Below, in pieces: positions 33,074-40,928 of a stretch of 54,292 nucleotides of DNA. This DNA comes from Rhizobium skierniewicense (lineage in GTDB: Bacteria; Pseudomonadota; Alphaproteobacteria; Rhizobiales; Rhizobiaceae). The DNA lies in the NCBI RefSeq assembly GCF_014196515.1, contig NZ_JACIDV010000018.1, positions 1 through 54,292 on the forward strand, read 5' to 3'. The notes below the pieces were generated by a model. It was given only the letters and a program-made list of their open reading frames with translations, had not been told where the DNA came from and made no database searches. A program made the translations under genes and the position numbers. Numbering within the stretch: position 1 is the stretch's first letter; every line of letters begins with the position of its first letter.

Positions 33074-33634
33074 TTCTTGCTCCATTCCCCGCCAACTTCA
33101 ATCTTGGCGATGAGAGGGATGGAGAGGGTCAGCTTGATTGTGAAGCGGCCATTCTTCACGACGGGCTTGATGAGCTTGGCGAAGTAAGAGCGGATGCGAC
33201 GGCCAGTGCGGGCGAGGAATTTGTAGGTTGCGTTCATGGTTAGCTCCTTTCGGTGTCTGCGTTGATTGCAGGTCAAAGGTGGTCCTCGGCGTTGAGCGCT
33301 GTTGCACCCGTAGGGCCGCAGCGAAGCGGAGGACTTTGGACGGAAAGATTTTTGGAGCGGCTTCAGCCGCGGGCGCGAGGAGCCCGCTTGCGGGCGGGGA
33401 AAAATCTTTTTGACCAAAGTTGCAATGGCGCGGCCGAGGACCATACTGACCTGAAATCAATCAACGCAGACACCGAAAGGAGCGGTGGACGCTACCGATC
33501 TCGCCCGCACTGGCCGTCGCATCTGCTCGCTGGCAGGCTCGCACGGAGCGTGGCCGCTTCACAATCAAGCTGGCCCTCGGACCGCCGCCACGATTGGTGA
33601 GGAAATGGAGCAAGAAGCCCCGCTAATGCGGGGC
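33056..33634. repeat. Giant imperfect inverted repeat around a small gene
   Basis: The left arm (about 33056-33291), holding the small minus-strand gene and its leader, is mirrored by a right arm (about 33434-33634). Matching blocks include the ribosome-site leader (CGAAAGGAGC), CTCGCCCGCACTGGCCGTCG and GGCCGCTTCACAATCAAGCT, with indels between. The centre also pairs: ACTTTGG/CCAAAGT and AAAGATTTTT/AAAAATCTTT. As single-stranded DNA or RNA it would fold into one long hairpin. Confidence 0.8.
33064..33237 (-). CDS. Small basic protein encoded in an inverted-repeat arm
   Basis: 57 residues, strongly basic, with an N-terminal cationic part (MNATYKFLARTGRRIRSYFA) and an amphipathic beta-like half (NGRFTIKLTLSIPLIAKIEV). 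AAAGGAG lies 8 bases before the ATG. A decayed mirror copy lies at 33485. Function unknown; a nucleic-acid-binding establishment factor is possible because it sits between two leading-region genes. Confidence 0.6.
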   Translation of the reverse strand: MNATYKFLARTGRRIRSYFAKLIKPVVKNGRFTIKLTLSIPLIAKIEVGGEWSKKPR

Positions 33635-33643
33635 ATGGTGTAG
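33485..33643 (+). pseudogene. Degenerate inverted copy of the 57-aa gene
   Basis: The plus strand starts with the same leader (CGAAAGGAGC), then a GTG and DATDLARTGRRI, parallel to NATYKFLARTGRRI of the gene at 33064. Indels then change frame several times although the DNA blocks still match. A 52-residue open frame to 33643 exists and could be translated, but frame loss suggests decay after an inverted duplication. Confidence 0.45.
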
Positions 33644-33784
33644 CTGCGCGATCTCGCGCATCATTATTGCAAGCGTAGCGCGCGAGGCTGCAAAGCCGGA
33701 AGATCAAAACGGGCGGGTTCGATGCCCGCCCGCTTTGACCGCCGCAACGGAGAATGGCGGCCGATATACGGCCACCATCAATTC

Positions 33785-34714
33785 TCATGCTGCAAGCTGT
33801 TCTTCGCTTTGGCTTTGCTCTTGTCCGGGCTGCAAACTGTGAAGGTACGAAACCGCCTTTTCCGCCTGTGACGCCGCCTGAATAATCGCCCGCTTGTCGC
33901 CCTTCAAGACTTCGAGCCACGACTTGATATAGGCTGCGTGATCGTCACGCGGTTCTATTGCAAGCGCCATATCTGCGGCAAAAAATACGCTGCCAAGTTC
34001 GGCAACCAGTTCCTCCCGCGCTCTCTCGGATCGGTCCTTGCTGTAACGGCTTAGATCGCGGCCTACGCGATTTGCGGTCCAGTGGACCCCCTCGTGGGCC
34101 AGTGTCGTTGCAAACGCTTCTGCCGACACGAAAGCTGAAAACGGCGGCATTTGAATGTAATCTCCAGCAGGACTGTAAAAGGCTTGGCTTCCGTCCTCGC
34201 GGATGACCGCTCCCGTATTGGCAAAAAACTCATCGACGGCAGTGATACGCTCTTTTTCAACCGCACCTTCTGGCGCTTCTGCCTGAGCATAAAAATGATC
34301 TGGTAGGCCGTCGATCTGATCCGCGCAAAACACGCTGTAGCCCTTCAAGAAAGGGATGCGGCGTTTCTCGCCATCATCATGCTCGTTTTCTCCCTGCTTT
34401 TCGATTGCACCGGCGTAAACGACAAGGCAGGATTTTTCGCCCTTCCTGACCTGACCTTTAAGCTCCTGCGCCTGTTTGTAGGTCATCCAGTATGGGGAAC
34501 GAAAGCCGCGCTCTGCTGCTGTCATCCATAGAAGCACGGTATTGATGCCGCGATAAGCTACGCCATTGTGTCGCAAAGGACGAATGGGCGAACCACACGC
34601 GCCCCACGGCTGCATCCATGGCCGCACACCTTGCTCAAGCTGCTCAATGATCTTGTCGGTGACTGACTGATAGATATCGCTGCGCGTTGTGTCCGTCTTT
34701 GCCTTGCCGCTCAT
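33785..34714 (-). CDS. ardC: ArdC-type antirestriction protein
   Basis: 309 residues. The N-terminal single-strand-binding domain (about 10-130: DIYQSVTDKIIEQLEQGVRP, GINTVLLWM, YWMTYKQAQELKGQVRKGEK) precedes a zinc-peptidase-like domain with HEGVH (207-211) and downstream acidic ligands in REELVAELGS. ArdC proteins shield incoming DNA from restriction and nucleases. The start at 34714 has GGGA 7 bases upstream, inside the flank of repeat copy B. Its leader is the same 475-bp element as that of the ParB-like gene, which points to joint early expression. Confidence 0.88.
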   Translation of the reverse strand: MSGKAKTDTTRSDIYQSVTDKIIEQLEQGVRPWMQPWGACGSPIRPLRHNGVAYRGINTVLLWMTAAERGFRSPYWMTYKQAQELKGQVRKGEKSCLVVYAGAIEKQGENEHDDGEKRRIPFLKGYSVFCADQIDGLPDHFYAQAEAPEGAVEKERITAVDEFFANTGAVIREDGSQAFYSPAGDYIQMPPFSAFVSAEAFATTLAHEGVHWTANRVGRDLSRYSKDRSERAREELVAELGSVFFAADMALAIEPRDDHAAYIKSWLEVLKGDKRAIIQAASQAEKAVSYLHSLQPGQEQSQSEEQLAA

Positions 34715-34721
34715 AAGATTT

Positions 34722-35199
34722 CCCTTTTCGCCTGTGGGCGAGGCCACCGCCGTTTGCTCCGGTGAATAGCCTCCTGGCATTCACCGGAGCGAAGGGAGGG
34801 GGGCGAAGACCCCCGAGTGTCCGCGTTGAGGAACGCTCAAGGGGTTGGCGCACAAGAAAATCGGAAGGTTCGGCGCGCAGCGCTGAAAGCCGATTTTCGC
34901 AGGGAGGGCCGTAGGCCGGACCAACGCGCATCGCGCTTGCCCCTTGAACGGCTCCGAGCGGGGGCGCTTGGGCGAAACTGAAATGGAAAGAGGGGAGGCG
35001 GGCCTGCTGCCCGCCTGCTTTGTGAATGTGCGCGCCTGCGCGCTCCTTCTGATATAATTCGATCCTGCCTGCGATATTGAAACTGTGCGCGGATCTCGCG
35101 TGAGGGATCGTTACCCGAATGGGCCGAAACCGCTTGCGGGTTCGGGGCGCGCAGCGACTAGAGCCCGGCCCGAAGGGACACGCCATCGAGCTTGATTAT
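34722..35199. repeat. 475-bp hairpin-rich direct repeat, copy B (leader of ardC)
   Basis: This nearly matches copy A (32465-32939). Differences fall partly in stems and keep them paired: the first hairpin is GGTGAAT-A-GCC/GGC-ATTCACC here against GGTGAATGTC/GACATTCACC in copy A. That pattern suggests selection for structure. It ends 8 bases before the ardC start. Confidence 0.88.
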
Positions 35200-35214
35200 G
35201 GATGTTTCTTCCGC

Positions 35215-35418
35215 TCACTCTTTCCCGCTCTTGTCAGCAATATATCTGGCAACCCTGAACACATGCTCGATGGCGTCGGCCAGATCGGCTGCTGCCTGAC
35301 GCAACTCGGGGTCTGTCGAATTGTCTGAAGCAATTTCAGAGAAACCCTGCCTGAGCTTTTCGCAGGGATCAGCGATCGTATGAACGTCTCTCAATAAATC
35401 TGGCACCGATGCCATCAT
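35215..35418 (-). CDS. Small helical protein, unknown function
   Basis: 67 residues from the ATG at 35418 (or 35415), with GAGG upstream. All-helical and acidic (DPELRQAAADLADAIEHVFR). No membrane segment and no known family. It lies directly upstream of repeat copy B on the same strand and may be the distal gene of the leading region. Confidence 0.5.
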   Translation of the reverse strand: MMASVPDLLRDVHTIADPCEKLRQGFSEIASDNSTDPELRQAAADLADAIEHVFRVARYIADKSGKE

Positions 35419-35527
35419 CGTACCTCGCAAGTATTTTGCGCTCGTTCTATGGTATCACTCATTAAGATGAAGCTCATCGAACATGCGCAGTTTTAATGAC
35501 TGCAAGATTGGCTGCTATGGACAGGTT

Positions 35528-35812
35528 ATGAAACAGCCAAGGGATGCCGAAGCTAGCAAACTCAAACGTGACCAGATCACTTACATTGGGCCGGTTCCTG
35601 ATCCGGTCAACACGGCGCTGGATGATCTTCCACAATACATCACGCTTGGTTGCTTTTGTTCTTCGTGTGAGCGCGAAACGTGGATCGACCGGGAGGCAGT
35701 CCGCAAGAAATGGGGAAACGCCTTTCTCGCTTCACTGCAAGCAAGATTACGTTGTCGAGCCTGTGGCAACCGCCTCGGAAATCGATGGATCATGGGTCAG
35801 TTGCCTCGTTAG
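35528..35812 (+). CDS. Small zinc-ribbon protein
   Basis: 94 residues. Two CxxC knuckles (CFCSSC and CRAC) separated by about 33 residues, the spacing of a zinc ribbon. The C-terminus is NRWIMGQLPR. Similar small zinc-ribbon proteins are common in Rhizobiales and their function is unknown. The ATG at 35528 follows AGG at close spacing; an earlier in-frame ATG at 35483 is possible. Its 3' end overlaps the next gene by 28 bases in another frame. Confidence 0.6.
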   Translation: MKQPRDAEASKLKRDQITYIGPVPDPVNTALDDLPQYITLGCFCSSCERETWIDREAVRKKWGNAFLASLQARLRCRACGNRLGNRWIMGQLPR

Positions 35813-36087
35813 GCCCAACTGCAGATTTGCACATTGCTAACGGCGTGATTGTTGTGAATCGTGCAGGGATGACAAGCGATGCAAAATCACTTTCCGATAT
35901 CAAGATGAAGCCCTCAACCGTATTCATGCTTAACCAGCATGGTTATGAAACGGTAGAGGACATGGCTCACCTGCCGAGCGTTCAAATTCTGCGTCTTCCC
36001 TGCATGGGGGGTAGCGATTGGCGCAAGCTCGCGGCTGCTTTAGGCCGCGAACCGTTTTCTGAACTGGCTCGACGTAAAAAATCATAG
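35785..36087 (+). CDS. RpoA-CTD/helix-hairpin-helix-like small protein
   Basis: 100 residues. Residues 35-90 (LSDIKMKPSTVFMLNQHGYE, then TVEDMAHLPSVQILRLPCMG) follow the pattern of the RNA polymerase alpha C-terminal domain: KxSxxxxLxxxGxxTVxDL, L-LPxMGxxxxxxL. Such helix-hairpin-helix folds bind DNA or partner factors. It overlaps the zinc-ribbon gene and is probably co-translated with it. Regulation of transcription on the plasmid is an inference. Confidence 0.6.
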   Translation: MDHGSVASLGPTADLHIANGVIVVNRAGMTSDAKSLSDIKMKPSTVFMLNQHGYETVEDMAHLPSVQILRLPCMGGSDWRKLAAALGREPFSELARRKKS

Positions 36088-36121
36088 CGGTGTTTTCCAC
36101 AAGACTTCGGCCGTCACTTCG

Positions 36122-36141
36122 GCGCAATTTGGATAAGCGCG
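36122..36141. repeat. 20-bp exact repeat, copy 1
   Basis: GCGCAATTTGGATAAGCGCG, identical to 42608-42627 and in the same orientation, with similar flanks (CTTCGGCCGTC before, CTGGCCTTCG after). The two copies bracket 6.5 kb of cargo that includes a serine resolvase. A recombination or binding site is possible. Confidence 0.65.
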
Positions 36142-36285
36142 TTCTGGCCTTCGTCTGCTTCGCCAGCGCTTAGCGCAGGCTCCGGCCCTGTGGGCTGGAA
36201 AAGCGAACCAAGCACGGAGCGCTCGTAGACCGATAGGCTGGATTTTAGCCATCAGATCAATAATATTTGAATATCAGCATAGTAT

Positions 36286-36558
36286 ATGGCTCATATGAGC
36301 AACTTCGGCCTTATAGTGATAGCATCATCTACTGCGGCTTTTCTAGCCATGGGCGGATATACGTTGCTGCCGCGTGAACTGTGGGATCCGGCATGCAATA
36401 TCAAAGGTAACATCAGTATCAGTTCTGGGATCCGGATTTTTCATGTTCCCGGACAGTACGACTACGATTCCACCCGCATCAGAACAGACTACGGCGAGCG
36501 CTGGTTCTGTTCAGAAGCCGACGCCCGGAATGCTGGTTGGAGAAAGGCAGGCAGATGA
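36286..36558 (+). CDS. Small exported or anchored protein, GERWFCSEAxAxxAGWR family
   Basis: 90 residues (or 87 from ATG 36295). Hydrophobic N-terminus (FGLIVIASSTAAFLAMGG), then CNIKGNIS...RIFHVPGQYDY...GERWFCSEADARNAGWRKA, a motif seen at the C-terminus of many rhizobial SNase-related and secreted proteins. There are two cysteines and a conserved Trp. No ribosome site is obvious, so the start is uncertain. Function unknown. Confidence 0.6.
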   Translation: MAHMSNFGLIVIASSTAAFLAMGGYTLLPRELWDPACNIKGNISISSGIRIFHVPGQYDYDSTRIRTDYGERWFCSEADARNAGWRKAGR

Positions 36559-36706
36559 ATTCTACCGGAAGTCGCCTTTTGGCCCATTGCGGACGTTCCT
36601 TAGGCATTCCCCAGAAGTCTGAAATGGGGGTAGAATGCGGGCAGTTTGCTCCTCACGCATTCGCGTGACATCGACCTGCTTTTCGAGGCTATCTCACAGC
36701 GCTTTT

Positions 36707-37303
36707 TCAAAGCGCATCAAGCTCGGCGCCAGCCTTGCCGGCCTCGAACGCCTTCTTCCCCTCTTGCTGGACGTAAATGAGGCGCCAGAATGTGCTCTTG
36801 TGATTTGAATTAGCCGAAAGCTCGACTGTGGTGGCATCTGATTTGTAAGTCCGAAACCAATTGGCCTCGTTCTGGCTAAGGGAGTACGCAAAATTTTCCG
36901 CCCTACCATAGAAGGTATCGCTGGGCCGACGTTCGTACACCCCAGTCTCGGTATAATTCTTTGCCAGAGAAGCAGCGAGTTGATTGTAACGGTCTATGAT
37001 GCGGGATCCATACTGGTCATTGACGAACTCTTCCCCTAGAACCACGACACGCCAGAGGCGATCGTCATGCCCGAACGACAGCATCACAAACTTCATGTCA
37101 GCCAGCGCCTTGGGCAAAGAAGTCGCGACGTAAGTTTTGCCGAACGTCGCGCTCTCCGCAGGACGCAGTACAACACCGAGTTTTTCGATTTCGGAAGCAC
37201 TGACCATCCATTTGAGGCCAAAAGGGGCGGAAGCTTCCTGAGCGAGAACCGGCTGAATCAGCGTCATTAGAAGGAGAGCAAGAAAGGCCAATGTTTTCTT
37301 CAT
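36707..37303 (-). CDS. Secreted protein, unknown function
   Basis: 198 residues. Clear signal peptide (KKTLAFLALLLMTLIQPVLA) with cleavage before QEAS, so it is periplasmic or exported. The mature part is mixed alpha/beta with FGLKWMVSASEIEKLGV near its start. It overlaps the upstream gene by 4 bases, so the two form a small operon. No family recognised. Confidence 0.6.
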   Translation of the reverse strand: MKKTLAFLALLLMTLIQPVLAQEASAPFGLKWMVSASEIEKLGVVLRPAESATFGKTYVATSLPKALADMKFVMLSFGHDDRLWRVVVLGEEFVNDQYGSRIIDRYNQLAASLAKNYTETGVYERRPSDTFYGRAENFAYSLSQNEANWFRTYKSDATTVELSANSNHKSTFWRLIYVQQEGKKAFEAGKAGAELDAL

Positions 37304-37872
37304 AGCGCGTCACCGTCCTCCACTGTTTCCTGGCCCATGGGAGTTGCGGACCGCCCCTCAGATAGCCGGTTCCAAGTAAAACCATACCGTTCAGACAGCA
37401 GCGCCAATTGAAGCTGGGAAATACTCAATTCTGCTGTCGCAGCATTTGCTAAGGCGATTGCTTGGACTAACCCACCGGTGTACCGACTGGCCTCAGCGCT
37501 TAAGCGGTCACGCTCGCTCGTGGCTGCGGCTAGGTCTGCCCCGATAGCAGCAATCCTTCTTTCGTCCGGCTGATGGAGCTCGCCATTCAAATTATAGTTC
37601 AGGTCGATCCGCCGCAGGAAGCTGAGGCGCTTCTGTTCTAGCATGGCAGCGGTCACCTTCAGCGTTTCAATGCGAACATCGATGAGGCTGCTGATCGCAC
37701 CGCCGTCGTAGCGAGCCTTTTGCGCTTCTGCAGTAGATATCTCGTTTGCAATATTAACGAGGTCTCGGTCCAGATCTTCAGTGCTAGGATCACTACCAGC
37801 GTAGCTGATGAAAGCCAGGCCGCCACCTAGCAAAATTAGGCAAGCAACTGCAGTTGCAATGATGGTTTTCAT
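37300..37872 (-). CDS. Membrane-anchored coiled-coil protein, unknown function
   Basis: 190 residues from the ATG at 37872, chosen for GAGGGGG just upstream. An N-terminal anchor (IIATAVACLILLGGGLAFI) is followed by long helices (EISTAEAQKARYDG, TAAMLEQKRLSFLRR, LAAATSERDRLSAEA). The body should lie in the periplasm. It is translationally coupled to the secreted protein that follows and is probably a partner. Confidence 0.55.
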   Translation of the reverse strand: MKTIIATAVACLILLGGGLAFISYAGSDPSTEDLDRDLVNIANEISTAEAQKARYDGGAISSLIDVRIETLKVTAAMLEQKRLSFLRRIDLNYNLNGELHQPDERRIAAIGADLAAATSERDRLSAEASRYTGGLVQAIALANAATAELSISQLQLALLSERYGFTWNRLSEGRSATPMGQETVEDGDAL

Positions 37873-38157
37873 GAAAGCCCCCTCCCATATAAATGCTTTA
37901 TTATCTGGCCGCATAAAGAGACGCAAGCGCGACCTACCACTCAACTTAACTGTTGCATGAAAAGTGAAAGCGGACAGCAAGCTTCCGGGATTTCTGGCAT
38001 GTGCGTCAACGACTTAAATAGAGGCGAGAGGCGAAATTGATCGAAGCGTGCCGCTACGTCTGCTCCTGGCGCGAAGCGGACCATTTGGGTGGCGCTATGC
38101 ATGCACGCTTTCAATGTGGTAATCCGAGTTTAGGTTAAGTTGTAGACGGAGACTGAA

Positions 38158-39027
38158 TTGCCGAAGTTGAATAGTGTTCAGCCGCCGAAAGATGAACGGC
38201 CGATGGGCGAAGCCACTTTCAACTATGCAAGCTATGATGGGCGGTTTGTAATCGGCGCAGCGTCTTGGGCGTTTGAGACTCGCTGGAGCAGTGCAGGTCA
38301 AGGGTCAGCCCATCTTTACAACGATCCAGCAGGTATTGAAGGGGTAGCAATAGCAGAAGACGTTGCAACTATCGGTCAGGTGACACCAAAAGTGGTTGCT
38401 GCCGCTGACTTCACCTCCCGCACCCGGACGCCCCGCGTTGGGCAGATCGCTCTACTTCGAAACACTTCAGGTTTTTTCGCAGCAGTCGAACTCCTTGAGG
38501 TCGGTCATTCAAGTTTGCCATCTGGCAACGTCATACGCCTGCGCTTTGCAATTCAAACGGATCGCTCAAGCGACTTCTCGCCCTTCGCGTCCGCATTCGA
38601 TGACCGACAGGCGCTGATTGGTCAATTGCTTGCCGCCGCCACGGACGCTGAACGCGCAATACATGCAGTGCCGATCGGCCAGGGCATAGGGAGCAGCGAC
38701 TTCATTGGAATTGGCCATAATCAACCGCCCGACGAGTTCGCCATTACAGAGGACGACCGCACCAAGACCCTAGCAGCGATAGCCACCATCCGGCAGGAGT
38801 CAGCTACCGGTTCGCCATCTACCAGCAGACTGCGAGCTGCCGGGCAGACGATCGCGCGGGTGGCCGGCATGGTCGCCAAGTGGATCGGTGCCAAGGCTGA
38901 CATCGCTACCGAGGAATTTGCGAAGACGGTAGGCAAGACCGCAGCAATCGCCGCCATCCCGGCATGGTTGATGGTGCAAACTACGCTCACTGCGCTGATG
39001 GACATCCTTGCAAAAGCCATAGGTTAG
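38158..39027 (+). CDS. Hypothetical protein with an IGIGHNQPPDE motif
   Basis: 289 residues starting at a TTG with GGAG 7 bases upstream. The N-terminal half is beta-rich with YASYDGRFVIGAASWAFETR; the middle has the IGIGHNQPPDE motif found in many Rhizobiales proteins of unknown role. The C-terminus has a hydrophobic segment (TAAIAAIPAWLMVQTTLTAL) that may be a membrane anchor. Not recognised further. Confidence 0.55.
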   Translation: MPKLNSVQPPKDERPMGEATFNYASYDGRFVIGAASWAFETRWSSAGQGSAHLYNDPAGIEGVAIAEDVATIGQVTPKVVAAADFTSRTRTPRVGQIALLRNTSGFFAAVELLEVGHSSLPSGNVIRLRFAIQTDRSSDFSPFASAFDDRQALIGQLLAAATDAERAIHAVPIGQGIGSSDFIGIGHNQPPDEFAITEDDRTKTLAAIATIRQESATGSPSTSRLRAAGQTIARVAGMVAKWIGAKADIATEEFAKTVGKTAAIAAIPAWLMVQTTLTALMDILAKAIG

Positions 39028-39080
39028 CGCAGCGATGACTTCCATTGGCGCAATCCAGACGTCATTCACATGTATACTCC

Positions 39081-39368
39081 CTAAGGTCGGAATGAAACGG
39101 ATGAGAAAATCCGCTTCAAAAACGATTCATTTTTAGCTTCCTTATCAGCGCTTGCTGGGTCAGATCCCTCGACCTCTTCATCAACTACGAGCGCGTGAGC
39201 TTCGATAACCTGCGCCGGGACGGTTATGTATGTCGTCTTTATTTCATCAGCTTTTACAGCGACTGTGATCTCGCCGCCTGCTCTTACCAGATCGACAGCT
39301 TTAAGCGCCGCGGCCTGTTCGTCGTCTGCCTCGATGAGAACGGTTTGCGTAACGAGAAAAAACGGCAT
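39081..39368 (-). CDS. Hypothetical protein
   Basis: 95 residues from the ATG at 39368 with GGAAAAG upstream. Starts MPFFLVTQTVLIEADDEQAA; acidic middle, C-terminus KNESFLKRIFSS. It follows the resolvase gene by 19 bases in the same direction and may be co-transcribed with it. No family recognised. Confidence 0.5.
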   Translation of the reverse strand: MPFFLVTQTVLIEADDEQAAALKAVDLVRAGGEITVAVKADEIKTTYITVPAQVIEAHALVVDEEVEGSDPASADKEAKNESFLKRIFSSVSFRP

Positions 39369-39387
39369 GACTTTTCCGGCTTCACTT

Positions 39388-39981
39388 TCATTGAGAATTT
39401 TCCGTCGTCGGAAGATTACGATTGAGGCATCGGTAAACCGTCGCACGCCCGATACCGAAAATATCCATCAAATCACTGATGGAGTATTCTCCGCTATCAT
39501 ATAGTCGGCGGAGATCCTTTTCGCGCTTGGCGTTCAGTTTCGGAGCACGACCTTTCAACTTGCCCTTTGCGCGAGCAACGGCAAGTCCCTCTCTAGTACG
39601 CATCCGGATTAGATCAGACTCGAACTCAGCGAATGTTGCCAGAATATTGAAAAACAGCCGTCCCATCGGGTCGGCTGGATCGTGGATCGAAGATCCAATC
39701 TGAAGCTTCACTCCGCGCCTCGATAAATCGTCACATATCGAGCGAGCGTCTGGAACGGAGCGGGCCAGCCTGTCGAGCTTCGGAACGACTAGGGTATCAT
39801 GCTCTCGCACCGCTGCAAGGGCCTGATCCAGACCTGGGCGATTGCGGTTCGTGCCGCTATAGCCGTGGTCAGTATAGATGCGGTCAGGTTCTACACCGAG
39901 TTTGTGAAGTGCTGTGATCTGAGAAGCGAGGTCCTGCTTGTCAGTCGAACAGCGAGCATATCCGATAAGGGTTCCTGTCAT
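39388..39981 (-). CDS. Serine recombinase (resolvase/invertase)
   Basis: 197 residues. The catalytic domain has GYARCSTDKQDL with the nucleophile Ser near residue 11, LDRLARSVPDA and the long helix of GRLFFNILATFAEFESDLIR. A helix-turn-helix follows (SISDLMDIFGIGRATVYRCL). The likely role is resolving plasmid dimers or cointegrates at a res site in the spacer upstream. The start at 39981 is preferred because GAGG precedes it; an in-frame GTG at 39987 is possible. Confidence 0.87.
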   Translation of the reverse strand: MTGTLIGYARCSTDKQDLASQITALHKLGVEPDRIYTDHGYSGTNRNRPGLDQALAAVREHDTLVVPKLDRLARSVPDARSICDDLSRRGVKLQIGSSIHDPADPMGRLFFNILATFAEFESDLIRMRTREGLAVARAKGKLKGRAPKLNAKREKDLRRLYDSGEYSISDLMDIFGIGRATVYRCLNRNLPTTENSQ

Positions 39982-39987
39982 CCTCAC

Positions 39988-40427
39988 GGTGTATCATATA
40001 ACGCCCGTTAAGCGAGAATTAATTCGGACCAGTCTTGTGAGAATTTCGAAGTGCCGATAACTGGCCTCTGGCTATACAACTGACACCTTCATTAAAATGT
40101 CCGGATAAGGATCGTTTGCGGACACTTAACAGAAGAGCAATGCGACGTCGTGATTGAGATGTTTTCCTCGCGCTGCTTTCGTAAAATGGTGGGCCCGTCA
40201 TGTGGCTAGCACTGCTGAGCGGATCAGGTTCAGGTTTAAGCGCGACTATAGTTCATGGCGTGATTTTGATACTTTGGTGCAATCCTGAAAGCAGAATCAG
40301 CTAAGTGGTAATAAATTTTTTCTTGTCTCCTGAACATTGGAAATAGGGAGACGGAGCCGTTGCCTAGACCTTTGCAGTCGAGCGACGGCTCTCTCTCTTT
40401 GAACAGGACATTCGCGAGGGGTAACAT
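39988..40427. promoter_or_regulatory. Spacer with candidate res site for the resolvase
   Basis: A 440-bp gene-free stretch. At 40098-40124 TGTCCG and CGGACA arms flank a 15-bp centre, the layout of a Tn3-type resolvase subsite. AT-rich sequence follows around 40300-40330. The plus-strand gene begins at 40428 with a GAGGGG ribosome site. Only one clear subsite is seen, so a full three-subsite res is unproven. Confidence 0.45.
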
Positions 40428-40901
40428 TTGATCACGTGGTGGGTTGTTGTTTTTGACTTTGCTAAAATTGTTGTTCAGGCAGGGTTGGCTCTTTTAGTCG
40501 CTTGGTCCGCTGTTAAGTGGGCTCTAGGTCGATACAAAAAGGAAAAGCATTGGGAGAAGAAGCTCGCGGCTTATTCAGACGTCTTAGCGGCTACCGGCAC
40601 TATGAACCAGATAATCAACGAGTGGATAAGGGAGGAGGCACTAGATGGGAGTTCTGCGACTGATGACAAGGGAACGCGTTACAGAGTCTTGATGCGAAAG
40701 CTTGAAGAAACAATACCTGTCGCAGCTTTCATCTTACCGCCAGAAGCTGCGGCTCTTCTAGCAAAGTTACAGACTGACCTTCACGAATCATCAAATATTG
40801 ACCGATCTTGGATGTCCACTTTGCAGCAGGAATGGTCAATCCTCGAACGAACCCGCACTCAGCTCATGAAACTTGGAAAAGCTGATCTAGGCCTCAAATG
40901 A
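40428..40901 (+). CDS. Single-pass membrane protein with coiled coil
   Basis: 157 residues from a TTG with GAGGGG 8 bases upstream. One N-terminal membrane segment (about 5-30), then a cytosolic helical part (KKEKHWEKKLAAYSDVLAAT). The overall look (membrane helix, charged helices, no domain) is common in proteins of defence and mobile islands. Function unknown. Confidence 0.55.
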   Translation: MITWWVVVFDFAKIVVQAGLALLVAWSAVKWALGRYKKEKHWEKKLAAYSDVLAATGTMNQIINEWIREEALDGSSATDDKGTRYRVLMRKLEETIPVAAFILPPEAAALLAKLQTDLHESSNIDRSWMSTLQQEWSILERTRTQLMKLGKADLGLK

Positions 40902-40928
40902 AACTTCGCAGGTGGGGCTGCGGCCCCA

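Noticed and set aside
33660..33760. tRNA-like GGTTCGATGCC element
   Set aside because: It is only the loop of a GGGCGGG/CCCGCCC hairpin; no acceptor, D or anticodon arms fit around it.
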